Shown piece after piece: positions 34,886-44,000 of a DNA stretch of 64,000 nt. The stretch's first letter is position 1. Each line of letters starts with the position of its first letter. The position numbers were made by a program, and so were the translations under genes. The notes beneath the pieces were generated by a model, which worked only from the letters and a program-made list of their open reading frames with translations, was not told the origin of the DNA and searched no databases. The stretch is taken from positions 1,116,001 through 1,180,000 of the forward strand of contig NZ_FPIY01000001.1 in assembly GCF_900119145.1 (NCBI RefSeq), written 5' to 3'. This DNA is from Cellulophaga fucicola (GTDB taxonomy: Bacteria; Bacteroidota; Bacteroidia; Flavobacteriales; Flavobacteriaceae).

Positions 34886-34921
34886 AAAAAGGGTCAAAAA
34901 TTTCTGTTTTTGACCCTTTTT
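34886..34921. terminator. Strong bidirectional terminator
   Basis: A 15-bp perfect stem (34886-34900 with 34907-34921, 6-base loop) is A-rich on one flank and T-rich on the other. It separates the convergent OmpA-domain gene and the RNA methyltransferase gene. Confidence 0.85.
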
Positions 34922-34939
34922 GCTCTATAATAAGTAATT

Positions 34940-36103
34940 TTATTGCATATCCTTGTTATACTTGGCTTTTTTACTGCCCTCGTACATTACGTATTTTACC
35001 AATCTAGATTCTAAGTGACTGTTAAATACTTTTATTTTTCTAGATGGTCTTAGACCAACATATTTTAATGCTTCTAAGTTAGATGTTATAAACCAAGAAT
35101 CTGTTCCTGGGTAGTTTTTCTTTAAGGTATCTCCTATACTAGCATAAAACTCTTCCATCTCTATATTAAGTCTTTCTCCGTATGGCGGATTAAAAACCAT
35201 ATGTAACTGGCCTTCTGTTTCCTTTTCTGTCTCAAAGAAATTTTTACGTTCTACAGATATGTAATCGCTTAAATTAGCATTTTCTACATTGTCTATTGCT
35301 TTTTTAACAGCAGACGGAGCTTTATCAAAACCTTTAATTTCAAATTTAAAATCTCTAGTTTTACTTAAACTACTATCTACAATTTTCTCAAATAAATCTT
35401 CATCAAAATCAGACCACTTTTCAAAAGCAAATTCTTTTCTATTTATGTTAGCCGGTATATTACAAGCAATCATTGCTGCTTCAGTTAAAAAAGTACCACT
35501 ACCACACATAGGATCTATAAAATTACATTGGCCATCCCATCCGCTTAATAACAAACAACCTGCTGCCAAAACTTCATTAATAGGCGCTATGTTTGTTGCT
35601 GTTCTATAACCACGCTGGTGTAAAGATCTACCAGAAGTATCTATAGCAACATTACACGTTTCGTTTTGTATATGTATGTTAAAACGCATATCTGGGAATT
35701 TAACATCAACACTAGGTCTCTCACCTTCTGTGTCTCTAAATTTATCTACAATAGCATCTTTTACCTTTTGCGACACATATAAAGAGTGCGTAAACATATC
35801 AGACTTTATTGTAGTATCTATAGCAAAAGTAGTATCCGTAGTTAAATACTCTCCCCAATCTATTGCATAAATTTTTCTATACAAATCTTGTTCGTTATAA
35901 ACCTGAAAAGATTTTACTGGTTTTATAATTTTTATTGCTGTACGCAAACACAGGTTAGCTTTGTACATAAACCCTTTATCGCCTTCAAAAAAGACACAAC
36001 GTACCCCTTCTTTTACATTTACTGCGCCTAAGTTGCGCAATTCTTTTGCCAAAATTTCTTCAAAACCAAACAAGGTTTTGGCTATCATTTTATAATTATC
36101 CAT
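34940..36103 (-). CDS. THUMP-domain class I SAM-dependent RNA methyltransferase (RlmL N-terminal-like)
   Basis: Start at the ATG at 36101-36103 (MDNYKMIAKTLFGFEEIL, 387 residues). The longer frame adds ten residues with no family character. The N-terminal ferredoxin-like/THUMP region (about 1-160; AIDTTIKSDMFTHSLYVSQK) is followed by HQRGYR and INEVLAAGCLLLSGW. The Rossmann methyltransferase core has FIDPMCGSGTFLTEAAM as the SAM-binding loop and MVFNPPYGERL as the catalytic NPPY motif near residue 300. The family methylates guanine N2 in rRNA. I infer a 23S rRNA target but the exact base cannot be read from sequence. The gene is monocistronic and divergent from the ZIP transporter. Confidence 0.9.
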   Translation of the reverse strand: MDNYKMIAKTLFGFEEILAKELRNLGAVNVKEGVRCVFFEGDKGFMYKANLCLRTAIKIIKPVKSFQVYNEQDLYRKIYAIDWGEYLTTDTTFAIDTTIKSDMFTHSLYVSQKVKDAIVDKFRDTEGERPSVDVKFPDMRFNIHIQNETCNVAIDTSGRSLHQRGYRTATNIAPINEVLAAGCLLLSGWDGQCNFIDPMCGSGTFLTEAAMIACNIPANINRKEFAFEKWSDFDEDLFEKIVDSSLSKTRDFKFEIKGFDKAPSAVKKAIDNVENANLSDYISVERKNFFETEKETEGQLHMVFNPPYGERLNIEMEEFYASIGDTLKKNYPGTDSWFITSNLEALKYVGLRPSRKIKVFNSHLESRLVKYVMYEGSKKAKYNKDMQ

Positions 36104-36133
36104 AGGTATATTAAAGAATAGGCAAAAATACAT

Positions 36134-36141
36134 TAATTTTG
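36134..36141 (+). promoter_or_regulatory. Candidate -7 promoter element for the ZIP gene
   Basis: TAATTTTG matches TAnnTTTG 48 bp upstream of the ATG at 36190. It lies directly upstream of the palindrome at 36151-36171. No clear -33 TTG is seen at the usual spacing. Confidence 0.4.
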
Positions 36142-36150
36142 CCCCTTATT

Positions 36151-36171
36151 ACATTTTGTCGACAAAATTGT
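36151..36171. promoter_or_regulatory. Palindromic operator candidate in the ZIP gene leader
   Basis: ATTTTGTC at 36153-36160 is followed directly by its reverse complement GACAAAAT at 36161-36168. Allowing one bulged T, the symmetry extends to ACA/TGT at 36151-36171. It would sit at about the transcription start if the box at 36134 is real, a fitting place for a metal-responsive repressor. Confidence 0.5.
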
Positions 36172-36189
36172 GTAACATCCATATTTAAT

Positions 36190-36867
36190 ATGATCTACAT
36201 TTTACCCATTCTTGGTGTATTACTTAGTTTTATTTTTGTTTATATAACTAAGCCTAAAAATAAAGAAATATTTAAATTGCTACTAGCTTTTAGTGGTGCT
36301 TTTTTATTAGCTATTACCGTTTTTGAACTTTTTCCGGAAGTTTATGAACACGGAGACTCTAAAGAAATTGGAGTCTTTATTATGCTGGGTATTTTGTTGC
36401 AAATATTTTTAGAATTTTTCTCTAAAGGAGCAGAACACGGTCACGTACATATAAACGCAGAGAGTGTTAATTTACCTTGGATGCTTTTTTTAAGCTTATC
36501 TATACATTCTTTACTAGAAGGTATGCCGTTGGGGCACCACCACGACCATAATTTTATTTATGGAATTTTGGTACATAAAATTCCTATTGCTATTATCTTA
36601 AGTATCTTTTTACTTAACTCTAAAATAAAATTAGCACAAGCAATATTGTTTATTAGTTTGTTTGCTATAATGACTCCTTTAGGAAGTTTATTAGCTAGTA
36701 GTTTACCTTTTTTACAAACTTACCATATACAAATAACAGCTTTAGTTATTGGTGTATTACTACACATATCTACTGTTATTTTATTTGAGAGTTCTGAAGG
36801 ACATAAATTTAACCTTAGAAAACTAGTTGTTATTATACTAGGCATAATTATAGCTTATTTTATTTAA
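36190..36867 (+). CDS. ZIP-family divalent metal transporter
   Basis: Start at the ATG at 36190 (225 residues, MIYILPILGVLLSFIFVYIT). A longer TTG-started frame would put polar residues before the first membrane helix. About seven to eight transmembrane segments are visible. The ZIP signature lies in the middle: SIHSLLEGMPLGHHHDH near residues 102-118 and GILVHKIPIAIILS near 123-137, giving the His/Glu/His metal-site residues. Another His-bearing stretch (GAEHGHVHINAES) is in the cytosolic loop before them. The family imports zinc, iron or manganese across the inner membrane; the specific metal cannot be told. It is followed 1 bp later by the DUF4268 gene. Confidence 0.9.
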   Translation: MIYILPILGVLLSFIFVYITKPKNKEIFKLLLAFSGAFLLAITVFELFPEVYEHGDSKEIGVFIMLGILLQIFLEFFSKGAEHGHVHINAESVNLPWMLFLSLSIHSLLEGMPLGHHHDHNFIYGILVHKIPIAIILSIFLLNSKIKLAQAILFISLFAIMTPLGSLLASSLPFLQTYHIQITALVIGVLLHISTVILFESSEGHKFNLRKLVVIILGIIIAYFI

Positions 36868-36868
36868 T

Positions 36869-37297
36869 ATGTTTAGTAGAGAAGAGTCTAAAAGGCTTAG
36901 AGAAGAGTTCTGGATTTCCTTTGGAAAATCTTTTCCTAGAAAGTGGATTTTGTACAACACAAAAATTAAAAATTTATCTTTTAAATTTTATTTTGATAAA
37001 AAAACCGCAATGGTATCTTTAGATTTAGAACATACAGATTTAGAAAAACAAATAGATACCTGGGAAAAACTAACTTCTTTAAAAACGGTACTTACATCAG
37101 ACTTTTTACCCAATGCAATTTTTGAAGATTCTTATATTTTAGAAAACAAAAAAGAGATTTCTAGGATTTATGTTATAAAAGAAAACGTAAGTATACACAA
37201 CAAAAATACGTGGCAAGAAACTATGGTTTTCTTAAAAGAAAATATGCTACAGTTTGAAGCTTTCTTTGAAGATTATAGCGATATAATTAGATATTAA
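36869..37297 (+). CDS. DUF4268-family protein
   Basis: This 142-residue soluble protein begins MFSREESKRLREEFWISFGK and has FYFDKKTAMVSLDLEH in a beta-rich middle and NKNTWQETMVFLKENM near the C-terminus. The layout fits the DUF4268 family, whose members in Bacteroidota are of this size; no reaction is established. There is no signal peptide or membrane segment. It begins 1 bp after the ZIP gene stop, so the two are co-transcribed. Confidence 0.75.
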   Translation: MFSREESKRLREEFWISFGKSFPRKWILYNTKIKNLSFKFYFDKKTAMVSLDLEHTDLEKQIDTWEKLTSLKTVLTSDFLPNAIFEDSYILENKKEISRIYVIKENVSIHNKNTWQETMVFLKENMLQFEAFFEDYSDIIRY

Positions 37298-37322
37298 TTC
37301 CCTGTTTTTTTTTTAATAAACG

Positions 37323-37931
37323 TTATATTAAACGAAGTATAAAGAAGAAATGAGAGATGCTACCTCCTAGCACAAATAAATGCCATATAAAATGATTATA
37401 AGGTATTTTTTTTACTGCATAAAAAATTATACCTACAGTATAAAACATACCACCTAGCATTAACAGATTTAATGAACTAGCACTAATACTTGCTACCAAA
37501 TTAGCATAGTCTAGCACAATTAGCCAACCCATTGCTAAATACAGTAATAAAGAAACAGCCTCATATTTACCTGTGAAAAAAAGTTTTAAAATAATACCTA
37601 CTAAGGCAATACCCCAAACAACCCAAAAAATAAGCCAGCCATTACCATTCTCTAGAGTAATTAGCGCAACTGGTGTATATGTACCTGCTATTAAAACATA
37701 AATACTACTGTGATCTAAAATTCTATATTTCTCTTTTACAACAAGATCTGTAGCTGCGTGGTATAAGGTAGATGCTGTGTAAAGCAAAATAATAGAAACA
37801 CCATAAACAATAAGACTAAATACAGCAAATGTTGTTTTATTGGTATTAAAAAACAATAGTAAAAACAAACCTATTATTCCTAAAATAACACCAATAGCAT
37901 GCGATATTGTATTTAACTTTTCTTCGTTCAT
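37323..37931 (-). CDS. Hemolysin III / PAQR-type integral membrane protein
   Basis: The 202-residue protein has seven predicted membrane helices. Family motifs include ISHAIGVILGIIGLFLLL at the N-terminus, ASTLYHAATD near residue 55, LDHSSIYVLIAGTYTPVAL near 73-91 and FIWHLFVLGGSISHFFFI at the C-terminus. Together these supply the conserved Ser/His/Asp/His residues of the TrhA/hemolysin III group. Members are linked to membrane-energetics or lipid homeostasis roles. Despite the name, hemolysis should not be assumed. It is monocistronic and convergent with the DUF4268 gene. Confidence 0.9.
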   Translation of the reverse strand: MNEEKLNTISHAIGVILGIIGLFLLLFFNTNKTTFAVFSLIVYGVSIILLYTASTLYHAATDLVVKEKYRILDHSSIYVLIAGTYTPVALITLENGNGWLIFWVVWGIALVGIILKLFFTGKYEAVSLLLYLAMGWLIVLDYANLVASISASSLNLLMLGGMFYTVGIIFYAVKKIPYNHFIWHLFVLGGSISHFFFILRLI

Positions 37932-37984
37932 AATTTCTTTAGAGTGAATTACAAAATTACCACATTGTTTAATGTTAGAAAATG

Positions 37985-38010
37985 AAAAAGGCGCTAAAAG
38001 CGCCTTTTTT
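37985..38010 (-). terminator. Intrinsic terminator after the giant SprB-like gene
   Basis: AAAAAGGCGC (37985-37994) pairs with GCGCCTTTTT (38000-38009) around a 5-base loop. On the minus strand it follows the stop of the gene ending at 38021 by about 11 bp and ends in a T-run. Confidence 0.85.
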
Positions 38011-38020
38011 ATTTTTAAGT

Positions 38021-41000
38021 TTATCTATACAGTGTAAAGTGACCAACATAACGTTGTTTCTCTTTATCATTTGCATTAATAACATACCAATAATCTCCTG
38101 TTGGCACTTCATTACCTTCATAAGTACCATCCCAAGAAGTAACATCGTCTAACCTAGCTACTACTCTACCATATCTATCGTAAATAATAATTTCTATATC
38201 AGGGAAAAATTCTCTGTTAGTTGGCGACCATTTATCATTTTCATTATCTCCGTTAGGAGTAAAGAAATTAGGAATTTCAATTCTTCCTGTAAATTTAAAC
38301 TCTAATACAACCTCAGCTACACAACCTTGTGCATCTTCTACACGTATAGTAACAGCATCATCTTCATTTAAAGTATATATATTATCGTTTCCTTGTGAGT
38401 TTCCTTGGAAGAAGAATGTATACCCTCCATAACCACCTTCTGCTAAAGCAGTAATCTCATTTGGACCTGTTTTAATTGCTGATAATGATAATGGATTATA
38501 CGCATCTAATGTAAAATCTACAGAAGTAGAACAACCATTACTATGGTATATATAAACCGTATGCGTAGTATCTGGCTCTAAATCTCCAAACACATTTTGT
38601 GTTGTTGCTAGGGTTAAATCGTCTACATCTAAAGAAAACATTAGGTTAGACATTAAACTCTTATCTGCCATATCTATAGTTACAGTGCTAAAAGGAAATA
38701 TACCTCTACAGCCGTATTCTATAATAGGAGTTGCACTTAAATCTACACCATAATCTATGTTAATTATAGCATTGGTATCACATAAATTAGCATCTCTAAT
38801 AAATACTACATACGTTTCTCCACCAACCAAATTATCAAAGAATAAACTATCATTTCTTACAAAGTCTGCATCGTCAGATGAATTTAAACTAGTTTCATAA
38901 TACTCATCTCCAGTTATTGGATCTACAAAAGGAGTACCTCCATTAATAGTTAAAGTTGCTGTACCATCTGCTGCATTTATACACAATTCTGGTGTTGTAT
39001 CTACATCTGCAACTATAAGCGTTTCTGGCTCTGTTACTGTAATCTCTCTTAGTATACTACAACCAACCTCATCTTGTACTAAAATTGAGTATGTACCTGG
39101 TGCTAAATCTTTAAATGTTATTGTATTAGGATCTACATCACCAATAAAAAACTCACTTAATGTATCTGATATAGAGAATTTTATTTCTCCTGTACCACCT
39201 CTAGCTTCAATTGTAATTGTACCGTCAAAATCTCCCGTACAACTAACAGGGTTAGACTCTAAACTTATTAGTTCTAAAGGAACTTTAGGTTCTATTTCTA
39301 TAATAGAAGATATTGCTGTACAACCACCACTTGTTGCATATACATAATATGTTCCTGGACCAAGGTTTCTAAAAACACCCGATGCTTGTTCTGATCTAAC
39401 TATATCTGCCGCTGTAGGAGCTGTTGGTACACCACCTAAGTCATTATTAACTAAGGTATATCTATAGTTACCAATACCGCCAAAGGCTTCTGATCTAATA
39501 ATAGCTGTTTCTTCACCTTGACATTTAATTTCTGCATCTACTAAATCTAGTGCAACAACTAATGGTAAAGCTTTATCTAAACCAATTTCGTTAGATTGTT
39601 GTTCTGGACAACCGTTTCCGTTTTGTACATCGTACTGAAATGGTCCCGGATCTGCATCAATATCTGGAACTGTAATAATTACTGATAAAACATCTGGACC
39701 ACCAAAGCTAACAAAAGCGTCTGTTGTTCCTGCTCTTCTGTAAAAGTATTCCATTCCTGCAACTGGGTTTGTAACACTAAGTCGCATTCTTCCTAAATCC
39801 CCACAGCCAGGAGGTGTAACCTCAACTAATTCTGCATCTACTGGTTCTGGATCTACAATATATATTTCTGAAGTAGTATAATCACAACTCCATCCATCAA
39901 AAATAGTTATCGTATAATAACCAGATGGTAAATTAGGGAAGCTAGCCGACTCTTGTAAACCACTTGTGTTTGTTATAGCGCCTCCTGGACCATCTAATCT
40001 ATTTAATTGAAATAAGTACTCTTCTCCATCACCGTCTAAATCTTCACCACCGCTAACATTAAATGCACGTATAACACCATCGTTTGCACCTGGACAAAGT
40101 AAAGGTTGTACAATTTCTATATCTGCATTAATTGCAACTGGTAAACTTAAACGAATATCTTCAAAAACAACGCAGCCACCGGAATCTCTAGTACTAACTC
40201 TATAATTACCTTCAGATAAATCACTAAAAATATTAGGTGAAGCAAAAGGAACCTCTATAGTAAATGTACCTGCTGTTGCTGTTTCTTTTTCTAATTGATA
40301 TTCATAAGTACCCCAACCACCATCTGCAGTTGCTGTAATTTCTCCTAGTCCTGGTATAGCACAAGTAACATAAGATGTTTGGTCTGGCACTAAAGTTAAA
40401 GCTCTATCTGGAGACCTAACTGGTGCCGTATTACTTGTTGTATCACAAAACGGAGAAGCTAAAGCTTCTACTCTTACAATTAAATTACCTGCAGGTAAAC
40501 CTGTGATAATTTCTGGTGTTGCTATTGGTGCAGTAGTATCAAAAGAACCAGTAACACCTGTTGTTACTTCTGTCCCTGTTGCATCTACTAAAAACACTTC
40601 GTAATTATAAGCTCCTGAATAGTTGTTTACTTCTATACTTATTTCTCCATCACTTGCTCCAAAACAAGATACTGGTTTTATCTCGCCTATTACGGCATCA
40701 ATAATATTAAAATCTGGAACATTAAATGTTGGTGTTACAAATAAACAAGCACCTTTATCTATGTCTCTTACAGCAAAAATATAATCTCCAGGAACATCAA
40801 CATCCCAAACTACACGGTCTGTACCGTTAGATAATCTTGCTGGTTGAGATCCTAAAGGCAATACTTCTACCTCATAATTTCCTGGGCCTTGATCTATAAT
40901 TATTTCTAATTGACCTGCAGAAGCTCCAGAACCCGTAGCATCACAAGTAATACCATTTAATAAATTAAAATTAAATGTTAAGTCTGTTGGCGGTAGTATT

Positions 41001-44000
41001 GTTATTGTCTCTGTAGTTTCACAACCCTCGCCATCTCTTACAATTACGTCTATAGTTTGGTCTACTCCACTATCTATAATTTCAAAAGTATTTGAAGATT
41101 GAAAATTAGTACCGTCATAAAAAGGAGTGCCATCATTTAAACTATAGCTATAAGAGCCGTTACCTGTTGGTGTTCCTGTACCATCTCCGTTATCATCTGT
41201 ATATACAGTAATAGTTGTTGTACTAAATGAACTGGCAGAAGGGTTACAAGTAAAATCTGGCGCTACAGGAGTTACTTCTAAAACTGTAGGTTCTTCTACT
41301 AAAATATCTCCAGATCTAACTGAACATCCTCTATCTGAAACCACTTCTACTTGATATGTTCCAGGTGCTAAATTTTCAAAAGTTGCATCTTCTATAGATT
41401 GTAATGGTGTTGTACTACTACCTACATAAATATTATATGTAAATGGTGCATCTGTAGCAGAAGCAGGGTCTAACTCTACAACTATACTACCATCTGCTGC
41501 TCCGTTACAAGATACATCTTCAACAAAAGTATTATCTATTATTGGTGTGTTTACTGTTATAATTTCTACTGTAGTTATATCTGAACACAACGGACTTGTA
41601 TTAGAATTTAAATCTGTTACTGTTATAGTATAAGTTCCAGGACCTAAACCAGTAAATGTATCTGGGTCTGTATCGGTTGGCTCATGTGTTGTTACAGTTG
41701 TGCCATCGTCTAAGGCATATCTAAAATTACCACTACCTCCAGTTGTTATTACTTCTACTATACCATCTGTATTATTACAAGATGGTTGTGAAGATGCACT
41801 TGCAGAGATTGAAAAGAAATCGAAAACCTCTACAACTGTACTACTTGTACACCCATTAGCGTTACGCACTGTTACTGTATAAGTACCTGCGTTTGGCACT
41901 ACAAAATTAGGACTATCTTGAAAACCATTACCAATATCGTACTGGTACGTTGTTTCTGGAGCACCAGCAACTGTTAATGGAGATGTTACATCTATGGTGT
42001 AATTTGCTACTGCATTACATTGATTAGTAACATCTACATCTGGCGTGGCTAGTGATGGGTCTGTATCTATCACAATTCCTGTTAATACAGAAGTACATCC
42101 TTTGCTATCTTCTATATATGCATCATACGTTCCAGGAGGTAAATCGTATACATTATTTGTTGTAAGTACAGGTACAGGATCTCCTGTTGGCACTACACCA
42201 AAAGTATATGCTGGCGAACCACCTACTCCACGTAATACTAATTGCCCATTTGGATTTAAACAGTTTGCATTTGTGTTACGTTCCACAACTACAGTCGGAC
42301 TATCATTTGTAATTGAAACTAAAGCACTAGCGTTACAATAATTTGCAGTACCGGTGTCTTCCGTTACAATTACTTGGTAATTACCTATTGGTAAGTTTGT
42401 AAAAATGCCTGTGTAAGGGAATGTTACATTATTTACTGTTGTTGGACCACTAATTATTGCTCCAGTATCTATATCTGTTAAGCTTATAATAATATCAGCA
42501 CCATTAGGTAAACCATCTATTTCATAAGTAATATCTGCATTATCTGGTACTGTACAAGATGCTGCAGAAGATGTTGCTGTTACTGTTAAAGGGTCTAATG
42601 TTGGTAAAGGATCTATTTGTTGTACATATCTACATCCTGCATCATCTAGAACTTCTACAAAATAAGTAATTCCATACTCAACTTGTCCTGTAAAATCGTG
42701 CGTATCTGCATCTACATTTGGAGACACTAATGTTTCACCAACCAAACCTATTAAATAAGGTGCTGTACCACCAGCAATGTCTACCATAAAAGTAAAAGCA
42801 GTAGAACAATCTGGTCCTGGTGTTGGTATTGGAGTTATTGTTAAGCTATTTTGTCTTAAATTAACTACATCTCTATCTTCACAACTACTTGCATCTGTTG
42901 TTTCTACCACATAATCTCCTTCTGCTAAACCAGGGAAATTAGCTGTTGTTGCTGTCGTAGGACCAACTGTTGCAAGAACATTACCTGCTGTATCTAATAA
43001 GGTATATGTAAATGGCGAACTTCCGTTAGCTACTGCTGTAACATTTATTTCGCCATCTGCTGGTACAATCCCACAAGTGGGAGATGTAAAATCTACTGTA
43101 GCATCTACACCAGGTGCCGCAGGACCTACTGTAAAATTAACTGGTATATTACAACCTCTACTATCTCTTACGTAGTAGGTATAATTTCCCGGAGATAAAT
43201 TACTAAATACAGCCTGATTTGTGTATGTAATATTATCTGCACTATATTCATAAGGAGCAATACCAATTGTTGTATCTGGTATTAACTCTACACTACCTGT
43301 ACTATCGTCTCCACAAGTAGGATCGGTAACATTGGCTGTTGCAGCAATAACTTCTGTAGGATTTAGTGTTATAACATTGGTCTCTACAGCACAAGTTTCA
43401 TTATCTACAATTCTAAATTGATACGTTCCTGGCAATCCGGTTGTATACACAAAAGAATTACCTGCAATATTTACAGGAGCCGAATAAATACCACCGTTAT
43501 AACTTACCTCGTATGTTTGGTATGGTGTAGTACCATTAGAAATATTTACTCTTATCTCTGCGTCTCCATCTGCTGGAACTATACTACATGTTAATTCTTT
43601 TTGTATTGCAACAGTTGTTGTTGTTTGCGGTCTAATGTTTTTACTTACGGTATCAATACATTCATTACCATCACGTACTTGAATTACATAACTACCTGGA
43701 CTTAAATTAGTGTAAGAATTGGTTGCTCCACCAGCTACCCATGCACCATAATTTACTCTATATTCGTAATTACCATCTCCTCCAGAAGCTGCTACATTTA
43801 TTGTTGCTGCATCAGTCCCATCAAAACAAAAATCTGATGTACTGTTATCCATAACTAAAGTTGGCGCACTTAATGGTGTTAATGTAAATGGAAAAGAAAA
43901 AGAACATCCTTCACTATCTTCAACTATTAAAGTATAATTACCAGGATAACTTAATCCTGTAAAATTAGGGTTACTTCTTGGACCTATATCAGTTATAGTA

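Noticed and set aside
36104-36133. Ten-residue N-terminal extension of the THUMP methyltransferase
   Set aside because: The extra MYFCLFFNIP residues are not typical of the family and would place the start almost in the divergent promoter box.
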